64,000 bases of DNA from CAVQCJ01 sp963771835 (GTDB lineage: Bacteria; Actinomycetota; Actinomycetes; Prado026): positions 310,001-374,000 of the forward strand of contig CAVYVA010000002.1 in the NCBI GenBank assembly GCA_963771835.1, given 5' to 3'. Of the stretch, positions 44,666-52,093 are shown in pieces. The number at the start of each line of letters is the position of its first letter. The first letter of the stretch is position 1. The notes below the pieces were generated by a model, which worked only from the letters and a program-made list of their open reading frames with translations, searched no databases and was not told the origin of the DNA. The translations under genes and the position numbers were made by a program.

Positions 44666-45949
44666 TCAGGCCGGCTGGGACAGCACCTGGTCGTTCCGCA
44701 GCGACTCCAGGTCCACCGGGTTCCCCGACACGTCGGTGACCGTGGCGGCCTGCAGGACCTGGGCCAGCGCCTTGGCCCGGACCACCTCGCCGATCACGGC
44801 GGGGATCTGGCCGGACGCGACGATCTGGTCGGCGAAGTCGTCGGGGGTCATGCCGTAGCGGGAGGCGTTGCGGACGATGTACTCCGACAGCTCGCCCTCG
44901 CCGACGGACAGCTCCTCCTTGGCCGCGATCGCGTCCAGGACGAACTGCGCGGTGAGCGCCTCGCGGGCCTGCTTCTCGAACTCGGCCTTGTGCTCCTCGT
45001 CGCCGTGCCCGTCGTCGAAGTGGTCGGCCACCTGGGCCTCGACCAGCCGGTCCGGCAACGGCACCTCCACCTTGGACAGCAAGGACTCCAGGACCTTGTC
45101 CCTGGCCTGGACGCCCTGCTGGAGCTTCTTGACCGCCTCGAGCCGGCGGCGCAGGTCCGCCTCGAGATCGGCGAGCGTGTCGAACTCGCTGGCCAGCTGG
45201 GCGAAGTCGTCGTCCAGCGGCGGGAGCTCGCGCTCGCGCACCGACTGCACCGTGACCGTCACGTCGACGTCGTGGTCGGTGTGCTCACCGGCCCGCAGCG
45301 GAGTGCGCAGGTCGGCCGACTCGGTGGCGGACATCCCGACCAGCACCTCGTCCAGCCCGTCCAGGAACTGCCCGCTGCCCACCTCGTACGACAGGCCGCT
45401 GGCGGACGCGTCCTCGATCGGCTCCCCCTCGTCCGCCGCGGACAGGTCGATCATCACGAAGTCGCCGTCGGCGACCGGCCGGTCGACCACGGTCAGGGAG
45501 GCGAACCGGGCCTGCAGGCTGCGCAGCTGCTCGGCCACGTCCTCGTCGCTGACCACGGCGTCGTCGACCGTCACCGGGATCCCGGTGTAGTCGGGCAGCT
45601 CGATGTCCGGCCGGACGTCCACCTCGGCCGTGAACGTCAGGTCGGCGCCGTCCTCGACCGGGGTGACGTCGAGCTCGGGCTGGCCCAGCGGCTTGACCTT
45701 GTGCTCGTCGACGGCCGCGTTGTACGCCTTCGGGAGGTGCTCGTTGACAGCCTCCTCGAGGACCACTCCGCGCCCGACCCGCTGGTCGATCACCATCGCC
45801 GGGACCCGGCCCTTGCGGAAGCCGGGGATGGTGATCTGCGCGGCGATCCGCTTGTACGCGGAGTCGAGGCTGGGCTTCAGCTCGGAGAACGGCACCTCGA
45901 CGGTGAGCCGGACCCGGGTGGGGTTCAGGGTCTCGACGGAGCTCTTCAC
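44666..45949 (-). CDS. tig: trigger factor
   Basis: Ribosome-bound chaperone and peptidyl-prolyl isomerase. 427 aa: ribosome-binding domain with the GFRKGRVP signature (residues 43-50), PPIase domain (about 160-245) with GDFVMIDLS and LDGLDEVLVGM, and C-terminal chaperone arms. It precedes clpP1P2-clpX, the widespread bacterial order. Confidence 0.96.
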   Translation of the reverse strand: MKSSVETLNPTRVRLTVEVPFSELKPSLDSAYKRIAAQITIPGFRKGRVPAMVIDQRVGRGVVLEEAVNEHLPKAYNAAVDEHKVKPLGQPELDVTPVEDGADLTFTAEVDVRPDIELPDYTGIPVTVDDAVVSDEDVAEQLRSLQARFASLTVVDRPVADGDFVMIDLSAADEGEPIEDASASGLSYEVGSGQFLDGLDEVLVGMSATESADLRTPLRAGEHTDHDVDVTVTVQSVRERELPPLDDDFAQLASEFDTLADLEADLRRRLEAVKKLQQGVQARDKVLESLLSKVEVPLPDRLVEAQVADHFDDGHGDEEHKAEFEKQAREALTAQFVLDAIAAKEELSVGEGELSEYIVRNASRYGMTPDDFADQIVASGQIPAVIGEVVRAKALAQVLQAATVTDVSGNPVDLESLRNDQVLSQPA

Positions 45950-45991
45950 GGTCGTGCGACTCCTCGCGGAAGGGTGGGGAAGGTGGGGTTC

Positions 45992-46067
45992 TGGTCGGGG
46001 CGGGGAGAGTCGAACTCCCGATCTCCTGCCCCCAAAGCAGGCGCGCTGGCCACTACGCTACGCCCCG
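45992..46067 (-). tRNA. tRNA-Pro (UGG)
   Basis: Cloverleaf on the minus strand: acceptor CGGGGCG/CGCCCCG, D arm with TAGTGGCCAGC, anticodon stem CCTGC/GCAGG around TTTGGGG (anticodon TGG), T arm GGGAGTTCGACTCTCCC. CCA is encoded. It lies downstream of the TetR gene and upstream of tig. Confidence 0.95.
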
Positions 46068-46102
46068 AAGTGGCGCCGGTCGGACGCCCGTAGCGTAGTC
46101 GG

Positions 46103-46783
46103 TCAGAGGGCGACATCGGCCGCCCGGGCCGGCGCCCCGCCGCCGAACGAATGGCCCAGAGCGGTCATCGCAGCGGCCACGGCGGTCTCCCCCGGCGACG
46201 GGTCCGCCGCCGTGGCGGCGTCGGCGCGCAGCCCGTCCAGGGCCATGCTCACGAACCGTGCCGAGGCGCTCGACGCGTGGTCGGCGGTGCGCCGCACCAG
46301 GCCCGCGTTCGCCATCAGCAGCAGCACGAGGTCCTCCGGCACGTAGTCGGTCCGGAGCGCACCGGCCGCCCTGGCCCGGTCGACCAGCCGGACGAAGCCG
46401 ACGTACGCCTGCGCCCGCAGCTCCTCCAGCTCCGGGGCGCCGGTCAGCCGGGTCGTCAGCAGGTCGGCGAGGCCGCGGTCCGCCGACTGCAGGCCGCAGA
46501 CGAAACTGACGTAGTCACGGAAGCCGTTCCACGGGTCGGGGTCGGCCAGCGAGCGGTGCATGACCGCGAGGACGTCGCGCAGGGTGTCCGCGAACACCGC
46601 CGCCACCAGGTCGTGCCGGGAGGGAAAGCGCCGGTAGAGCGTGGCGTTGCCCACGCCGGCGCGCCGCGCGATCTCGTCGAGCGGGGCGTCGAGCCCGCGC
46701 TCACCGAACACCTCGCGGGCGGCGGCCACCAGCGCCAGCCGGTTGCGCTCGGCGTCGGCGCGCAGGACCGGCTGGCAGGACAC
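46103..46783 (-). CDS. TetR/AcrR family regulator
   Basis: 226-aa regulator. The N-terminal HTH reads REVFGERGLDAPLDEIARRAGVGNATLYRRFPSRHDLVAAVF (split here as one helix-turn-helix at about 20-55), and the C-terminal ligand domain resembles the SACE_7040-type TetR_C group. It is divergent from a zinc-free alcohol dehydrogenase-like gene, and two matching operators lie between them, so it most likely represses that oxidoreductase. Confidence 0.88.
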   Translation of the reverse strand: MSCQPVLRADAERNRLALVAAAREVFGERGLDAPLDEIARRAGVGNATLYRRFPSRHDLVAAVFADTLRDVLAVMHRSLADPDPWNGFRDYVSFVCGLQSADRGLADLLTTRLTGAPELEELRAQAYVGFVRLVDRARAAGALRTDYVPEDLVLLLMANAGLVRRTADHASSASARFVSMALDGLRADAATAADPSPGETAVAAAMTALGHSFGGGAPARAADVAL

Positions 46784-46801
46784 CCGGCCAGGGTAGCCGA
46801 A

Positions 46802-46817
46802 GTGGGGATGACTCCAC
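46802..46817. promoter_or_regulatory. TetR operator candidate 1
   Basis: GTGGGGATGACTCCAC, an interrupted palindrome whose 12-bp core (GGGGAT-G-ACTCC) recurs 41 bp downstream. It starts 19 bp from the TetR start codon and lies in the probable -35 area of the oxidoreductase promoter. Confidence 0.65.
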
Positions 46818-46843
46818 GCTTGTGCTAGCGTCGCGCAGGCAAT

Positions 46844-46859
46844 CGGGGATCACTCCCCG
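46844..46859. promoter_or_regulatory. TetR operator candidate 2
   Basis: CGGGGATCACTCCCCG: 6-bp arms around TCAC, core GGGGAT-C-ACTCC shared with site 1. The site lies between the likely -10 and the oxidoreductase start. Confidence 0.65.
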
Positions 46860-46906
46860 TTTCCTGCCTCGCCACCCAGACCGAACCGGACCAAGGAGTG
46901 ATCAGG

Positions 46907-47836
46907 ATGCGCGCGCTGGCCATCGCCGAACGGGAGTCCCAGCCGGCTGTGCAGGAGGTCCCGACCGGGACGCCGGGTCCCGGGCAGGTCCAGGTGGCCG
47001 TCGAGGCCGCGTCCGTCAACGGCATCGACGCCTTCACCGCGGCCGGCTACCTCTGGGACGCCATGCCGCACACGTTCCCGGTCGTGCTCGGCCGTGACTT
47101 CGCCGGGACCGTCTCGGCCGTCGGTGCCGGTACCGGCGCCTGGGCGGTCGGCGACCGCGTGCTCGGGGTGGTGACCGCGCTCGAGCTCGGCAGCGGCGCC
47201 ATCGCCGAGTCGGTGACCGCCGACGCACACAGCCTGGTCGCAGTACCCGACCGGGTCTCCAGCGCGCAGGCCGCCGCGGTCGGGCTGGCGGGGGCCACCG
47301 CCACCGCGCTGGTCCAGGCGATCGACCCGGCCAAGGAGGACGTGGTGCTGGTCAGCGGGGCCACCGGCGGGGTCGGCGCCCTCGCGCTCCAGCTCGTCGG
47401 TGCCACCGGGGCCCGCGTCCTGGCCACGGCCCGACCGGGGGCCGGTTCCGACTTCGTCCGCTCCCTCGGCGCCGACGTCGTCGTCGACCACACCGGCGAC
47501 CTGACGTCCGCGGTACGGGCGGCGGCGCCGGACGGCGTCGACGCGGTGCTGCACCTGGCCGGCGACGCGAGCGTGCTCGGCGCCCTGCTGCGACCCGGCG
47601 GACGGTTCGCGACGTCACTCGGTGCGACGGCCGAGCAGATCGGTCGTGACGACATCACCGTCACCCCGGTCATGGCCGACTCGAGTGCGGCCACGCTGCG
47701 CCACCTGCTCGACGCGGTCGCGGACGGGACTCTGGCGGTCCCCGTCCACCGCACGTACGCCTTGGCTGACGCGACCGCCGCGATCGCCGACTTCGGTGCG
47801 CCCAAGCTCGGCAAGCTCGTCGTCACCAACCCCTGA
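46907..47836 (+). CDS. NADP-dependent quinone-reductase-like oxidoreductase (MDR)
   Basis: 309-aa medium-chain dehydrogenase/reductase from ATG 46907 (MRALAIAERES), with AAGGAG upstream. GroES-like N-terminus with FPVVLGRDFAGTVSAVGAG and a Rossmann fold with VSGATGGVGALALQLVGATG. Structural-zinc cysteines are absent, as in quinone reductases. Substrate unknown; induction by a toxic carbonyl or quinone through the divergent TetR is plausible. Confidence 0.88.
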   Translation: MRALAIAERESQPAVQEVPTGTPGPGQVQVAVEAASVNGIDAFTAAGYLWDAMPHTFPVVLGRDFAGTVSAVGAGTGAWAVGDRVLGVVTALELGSGAIAESVTADAHSLVAVPDRVSSAQAAAVGLAGATATALVQAIDPAKEDVVLVSGATGGVGALALQLVGATGARVLATARPGAGSDFVRSLGADVVVDHTGDLTSAVRAAAPDGVDAVLHLAGDASVLGALLRPGGRFATSLGATAEQIGRDDITVTPVMADSSAATLRHLLDAVADGTLAVPVHRTYALADATAAIADFGAPKLGKLVVTNP

Positions 47837-47879
47837 GGCCCGGCTCCGGTACCGTTGCGAAGCCTCCCGTAGAGGCTCC

Positions 47880-47950
47880 GCGGGTGTAGCTCAATGGCAG
47901 AGCCCCAGCCTTCCAAGCTGGCCATGCCGGTTCGATCCCGGTCACCCGCT
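47880..47950 (+). tRNA. tRNA-Gly (UCC)
   Basis: Acceptor GCGGGTG/CACCCGC, D arm TAGCTCAATGGCAGAG, anticodon stem CCAGC/GCTGG around CTTCCAA (anticodon TCC), T arm CCGGTTCGATCCCGG. CCA is not encoded. It stands at the border to an accessory stretch. Confidence 0.95.
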
Positions 47951-48258
47951 CGATACCGCTGGTGTCCTTCAGCTCGAAGGCGGAGTCAAGGAGACGCCGA
48001 TCATCGCGAACGACTCGGCGCCAAGCCGGACGCGGCGTTGATGTCTTCGACCTGCGGATGAGCACACCTCGACTGAGACGGTGGTCGGTCACGCCGACGA
48101 TGTGAGGCGGGTAGCCGTCGCAGGCCTCGAAGTTCAACGGCTCGTCGAGGTTGAGCGCCTGTGCTAGCCTTCCCGACGTTCTCAGCCGGAGTCGAGGCTC
48201 AGGCTGTTCATCCACCTGGCTTCCAGGATGCCTTTCCCGGGATTGCGAGCATGGCGAA
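47951..48258. other. 308-bp gap after tRNA-Gly without a supported gene
   Basis: The DNA here is less GC-rich than the neighbours. A minus-strand frame reads NLDEPLNFEACDGYPPHIVG and similar pieces that could be an old gene remnant, but I recognise no family. No copy of the tRNA 3' end is visible that would mark an attachment site. Confidence 0.4.
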
Positions 48259-48981
48259 GTGTTGAGGCGGTCAAAGCTCCATTTGCCTTATTCACCGGAG
48301 AAAGAGGCGGGTTGGGACCTGCTGTGGATCAGCTACTTCCAACGCGAACCGAAACAGCAGCTCTCCCTGCAGGCGAGCGTCAACCCCCCGCCCCTCCCGG
48401 CGACCCGCGACGCGATGGTCGATGACGACAAGCTCTTCATCGGCTGCGATGCAGCTGCCATATCGGGCAAGACGGTCCTCGAGCTGGGGTGCGGGGCCGG
48501 CTACCTCCCGAAACTCATAGCCAAACAAACGGAACTGTTCATCGGCGTCGACTGGAGTGGCCTGGCTCTGCTGGTCGCCAGGCGGACCTGCCCCGACCGG
48601 ACCGAGTTCATCCACCCGGGCGATCTGGCTGCCCTGGAGAAGCACATCGGCAGAGTCGACAGCGTCCTCTGTCGGCATTTCGTCATCCACCAGAACCTCG
48701 CGCGGATGGAGTCACTACTCACGTTCGAGGCTGAGATGCTCAAGCCGGGCGGCCGGGTCTTCGCCGACTTCTGGCTTGACAACCCGGACAAGCACGACGG
48801 CCATGGCGTCTTCGAGGCTGACGACCAGGGATCACTGCCGATGAACGCTGTGTACCGCTATTCCGATGCGCAGATCAAACACCTTGCCGACGTCTCTGGC
48901 TTGCTGCTGGTTGACGATTACCCACGTCCCGACAAGCTGCGTCGCTTCGTGACTTTCGAGAAGCCGCGCGGTCGCGGGTAA
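48259..48981 (+). CDS. class I SAM-dependent methyltransferase
   Basis: About 240 aa from GTG 48259. SAM-binding motif I is KTVLELGCGAGYLPKLIA, followed by LFIGVDWSGLALLVARR (motif II acidic residue) and VDSVLCRHFVIHQNLARM, then MLKPGGRVFADFWLDNP. The pattern fits a type 11/25 methyltransferase; the substrate is unknown. Codons ending in A or T are more frequent than in neighbouring genes (for example CTCATAGCCAAACAAACG), so recent transfer is possible. The start could be further upstream (48151). Confidence 0.75.
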   Translation: MLRRSKLHLPYSPEKEAGWDLLWISYFQREPKQQLSLQASVNPPPLPATRDAMVDDDKLFIGCDAAAISGKTVLELGCGAGYLPKLIAKQTELFIGVDWSGLALLVARRTCPDRTEFIHPGDLAALEKHIGRVDSVLCRHFVIHQNLARMESLLTFEAEMLKPGGRVFADFWLDNPDKHDGHGVFEADDQGSLPMNAVYRYSDAQIKHLADVSGLLLVDDYPRPDKLRRFVTFEKPRGRG

Positions 48982-49418
48982 CTCACCGAGACGAGAGCGT
49001 CGGCCCGACGTCCGGGCGTCGTAACGCCCGGATGCGCGCTCACCACAGCGGTGACCAGGTGTCCGGCCGACCGTTGAAGTTCCCCACCGGACGATGTCAT
49101 GGCCGTGGCGGTCGGTGCCGTCGAACACGGACCTGAACTCGAGCAGCCCTGGTACTCGGCGCACCTGGTGACGGCGACGTCGTCGTCGATGTCCATCCGC
49201 CTTGTGCGCTCTCGGGGACGATCGGTACGCCGGCCAGGTCCTACCCGAGGAGGTCTGTCAGGCGCCCGTGCGAAGCCACGCGTCATCACCTCAATCAGCA
49301 CAGATGACGATGCCCGCTCATCACATCCCCTCATACGTTTCGGACGAACCAGCGGACCACCGAACGTGCCCGGCGCCGGCTGAGATCCAGCCGAGCGAGC
49401 ACCAGCAAGGGGAACACC
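48982..49418. other. 437-bp gap without a supported gene
   Basis: Frames exist on both strands but none has consistent codon bias or a recognisable family. The minus strand shows GLLEFRSVFDGTDRHGHDIVRW and, in another frame, MDIDDDVAVTRCAEYQ, which could be a broken small gene. Nothing else is seen except the promoter region for the 49419 gene. Confidence 0.4.
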
Positions 49419-49748
49419 ATGAGCGGCACCTCGACCCGCCGGCAGCCCGAGCCCGGACGGTACGAGATCCGCACCAAGGGGCACCTCGATCCCCGGTGGG
49501 TCGCCTGGTTCGACGGACTGAGCCTCACCCGTGAGCCGGACGGCACCACCGTCATCGCCGGCCCCGTGCTCGACCAGGCCGCGCTGTACGGCCTGCTGAT
49601 GAAGCTGCGCGACCTGGGCCTGCCGCTGGTCTCAGTCACTCAGACCCCACTCACTCAGACCGCACTCACTCAGACCGCACTCACTCAGACCGCAGTCACT
49701 CCGGTCGCACCCGACCAGCCCGACCCGCCCACCAGCGATCCCCGATAG
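49419..49748 (+). CDS. small conserved protein with TQTA repeats
   Basis: 109 aa with a GGGGAA-like site before the ATG. The first 70 residues are compact (GRYEIRTKGHLDPRWVAWFDGLSLTREPDGTTVIAG then PVLDQAALYGLLMKLRDLGLPLVSV). This resembles a conserved small protein often near stress or LuxR genes, whose function I do not know. The C-terminus consists of five pentapeptide repeats (LTQTA). It precedes a DUF4386 gene by 27 bp in one probable operon. Confidence 0.7.
   Translation: MSGTSTRRQPEPGRYEIRTKGHLDPRWVAWFDGLSLTREPDGTTVIAGPVLDQAALYGLLMKLRDLGLPLVSVTQTPLTQTALTQTALTQTAVTPVAPDQPDPPTSDPR
49636..49710 (+). repeat. 15-bp tandem repeat, five units
   Basis: Units of TCACTCAGACCGCAC, the middle three almost identical, the first and last diverged. 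They encode the (L/V)TQTA repeats at the C-terminus of the 109-aa protein and keep the frame, so copy number can vary freely. Confidence 0.85.
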
Positions 49749-49775
49749 CCCACCCACCCTCGAAGGAGCACTGAC

Positions 49776-50546
49776 ATGGCGAACGACGGCCGCACTGCAC
49801 GAACGAGCAGGGTCCCCATGGACTCGATGAGGAAGACCGCGCTCGTCGCGGGCATCTTCTACCTGATCACGTTCATCTCGATCCCCACTCTCGGCCTCTA
49901 CGGGTCGTTGAAGACCGACGTGAACTTCATCACCAGCCCGGGCAGCAGCACCGGCGTGCTCTGGGGAGCGTTCCTCGAAGTGATCGTCGCCCTCGCGGGC
50001 ATCGGCACCGCGGTCACGCTGTTCCCGGTGGTCAAGCGGCAGAACGAAGGCATGGCGCTCGGCTTCGCCGCGGTGCGTACGCTCGAGGCCGCCATGATCT
50101 TCACCGGTGTCCTGAGCCTTCTGTCGATCGTGCACCTGCGACAGGGCCTCGGCGCGGCCGCCGGGGCGGACAAAGCCTCGCTCGTCACCACCGGCGCTTC
50201 GCTCGTCTCGACCTACAACGGGACGATGCTGCTCGGGCAGACGCTGATGCCGTGCATGAGCGCGCTCCTGCTGGGGACCTTGATGTACCGATCAGGCCTC
50301 GTGCCGCGGGCCATCCCCTTGCTGGGACTCATCGGCGCGCCCCTGCTCATCACCTCCACGATCGCGGCGTTCTTCGGCGTCATCCCGCAGGTCTCCGCGT
50401 GGTCCGGGATCGCGACCCTCCCGGTGGCCCTGTGGGAGCTGTCGCTCGGCCTCTGGCTGACGTTCAAGGGCTTCAAGCCGTCCCCGATCACCGCCGGCAC
50501 GGTCCCCGCCAGCTCCCCCCGCGTCTACAGCGACGCCGTCGCCTGA
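49776..50546 (+). CDS. DUF4386 membrane protein
   Basis: 256 aa with about six helices (KTALVAGIFYLITFISIPTLG, LLWGAFLEVIVALAGIGTAV-like, VPRAIPLLGLIGAPLLITST, LPVALWELSLGLWLTFKGF). The sequence matches the DUF4386 family, widespread in Actinobacteria and of unknown function. An AAGGAG site precedes ATG 49776. A strong hairpin follows the gene. Confidence 0.88.
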   Translation: MANDGRTARTSRVPMDSMRKTALVAGIFYLITFISIPTLGLYGSLKTDVNFITSPGSSTGVLWGAFLEVIVALAGIGTAVTLFPVVKRQNEGMALGFAAVRTLEAAMIFTGVLSLLSIVHLRQGLGAAAGADKASLVTTGASLVSTYNGTMLLGQTLMPCMSALLLGTLMYRSGLVPRAIPLLGLIGAPLLITSTIAAFFGVIPQVSAWSGIATLPVALWELSLGLWLTFKGFKPSPITAGTVPASSPRVYSDAVA

Positions 50547-50561
50547 CGAGCACTTACGACA

Positions 50562-50588
50562 CGGCCGGGCCCGCTCAGGGCCCGGCCG
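50562..50588 (+). terminator. rho-independent-like hairpin after the DUF4386 gene
   Basis: Perfect 11-bp GC stem (CGGCCGGGCCC/GGGCCCGGCCG) with a GCTCA loop, 16 bp past the stop. No T-tract follows. Confidence 0.8.
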
Positions 50589-50762
50589 TGACCATGTGGG
50601 TCGACGAGACGGGCTCGGGGCTGCACGGGCAGCCTCGACAGACCCCTGGCTTCGTGACACCGTAGCCAGGCCTGGCAGCCTCGCAACGACGAGCACCCTG
50701 CACGTCACGCGCGTGAGTGCCTCCCGATCGCCGCCTGGCAACAGGCCGCCAACAGGAGCGCG

Positions 50763-52049
50763 ATGCCAGACCCCTCAGGCCCCGTGGGTGGCACCCCCAC
50801 CGCCGCGCTGGCGGCTGAGTCGCCGGCCGCACCGCGGGTCGGATGGGGCTTCGTCTCGCTGTACACGCTGGCGTACATGAGCACCTGTCTGGTGTTCCTC
50901 GCGCCGGCGCTGGTCACGTTGGCGTTGAAGGTCAACTCGATCGTCGGGATCGAACAGGCGCCGAGGAGCCTGGCGCTGGTCACCGGGATCGGCGCGCTGG
51001 TGTCGATGTTCGGCAACCCGTTCTTCGGCAGGATGAGCGACCGCACGTCGTCGCCCTGGGGCATGCGGCGGCCCTGGATGGTCATCGGCCTGGTCGGGGG
51101 TTCCCTCGGCATCCTCACGGTCGCGCTGGCACCGGACATCCCGGTCGTCCTGGCCGGCTGGTGCATGGCCCAGCTGTTCTTCAACGCGCTGCTCGCCGCG
51201 ATGGTCGCCGTCCTGCCGGACCAGGTCCCGGTCGCTCAACGCGGCCAGGTGTCCGGTGTCCTCGGTGTCTGCCTGCCCATCGCCTCGGTGACCGGGACCT
51301 TCCTGGTCCAGCTGTTCACCGGCCACCAGCTCGCCATGTTCATGGTCCCGTGCGCGGTCGGCGGGTTCTTCATCCTGCTCTTCGCGGTCACGCTGAACGA
51401 TCGGCGGCTCGACCGGGCGGTCACGCCGACCTGGTCGCTGCGAGAGCTCCTCGGCACGTTCTACGTCGCCCCGCGCAAGAGCCCGGACTTCGCCTGGGCC
51501 TTCGCCAGCCGCTTCATGTTCGTCCTGGCCTATGCCTTCCTGGTGACCTACCAGGCCTACTACCTGCTGGAAGCGATCGGCAGCGCCACCGCCGAGGTGC
51601 CGCACCAGATCTTCCTCGGCACACTGGTGCAGTCCGTGGTCCTCGTCGTCGCCTCCCTCGTCGCCGGCCGACTGTCGGACCGGACGGGCCGGCGGAAGAT
51701 CTTCGTCCTCACTGCGTCGATCGTGTACGGGCTGGCGATGTTCGTGGTCGCCGTCGCCAGCAGCTTCAACAGCTTCCTCGTCGGCATGGCCATCGGGGGT
51801 CTCGGCTTCGGCATGTACATGGCCGTCGACCTCGCGCTCGTCGCCGACGTGCTGCCGGACAAGGACACCGTCGCGAAGGACCTCGGCGTGTTCAACATCG
51901 CCGGCGCGCTTCCCTTCGCCATCGCACCGGCGATCGCACCGGTCATCCTGGCGGTCGGCGGCGGAAGCTACGGAGTCCTGTACGCGGTCGCGGGAGTCTG
52001 CGCGATCGTCGGAGCCTTCGCCGTCCTGCCGGTCAAGGGTGTCCGATGA
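50763..52049 (+). CDS. MFS transporter (GPH/SLC45-like)
   Basis: 428 aa with twelve helices. The loop GNPFFGRMSDRTSSPWGMRRPWMVIG between helices 2 and 3 is the sugar:cation-type (SLC45/GPH) motif, repeated as AGRLSDRTGRRK in the second half. Substrate is probably a disaccharide or similar carbohydrate. Followed by a LuxR-type regulator 44 bp later on the same strand, suggesting a sugar-response pair. Confidence 0.88.
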   Translation: MPDPSGPVGGTPTAALAAESPAAPRVGWGFVSLYTLAYMSTCLVFLAPALVTLALKVNSIVGIEQAPRSLALVTGIGALVSMFGNPFFGRMSDRTSSPWGMRRPWMVIGLVGGSLGILTVALAPDIPVVLAGWCMAQLFFNALLAAMVAVLPDQVPVAQRGQVSGVLGVCLPIASVTGTFLVQLFTGHQLAMFMVPCAVGGFFILLFAVTLNDRRLDRAVTPTWSLRELLGTFYVAPRKSPDFAWAFASRFMFVLAYAFLVTYQAYYLLEAIGSATAEVPHQIFLGTLVQSVVLVVASLVAGRLSDRTGRRKIFVLTASIVYGLAMFVVAVASSFNSFLVGMAIGGLGFGMYMAVDLALVADVLPDKDTVAKDLGVFNIAGALPFAIAPAIAPVILAVGGGSYGVLYAVAGVCAIVGAFAVLPVKGVR

Positions 52050-52093
52050 CTCGCACCTGGACGCGACACGTGCCGAACGGTTCGTGAGGGGCG

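Noticed and set aside
47823..48215. Minus-strand ORF of 130 aa over tRNA-Gly
   Set aside because: The segment VTGIEPAWPAWKAGALPLSYTR is the antisense translation of the tRNA, a well-known false protein; the rest has no recognisable family.
47951..50000. tRNA-Gly as phage or island attachment site
   Set aside because: No integrase gene and no repeated tRNA 3' end found downstream in the window.
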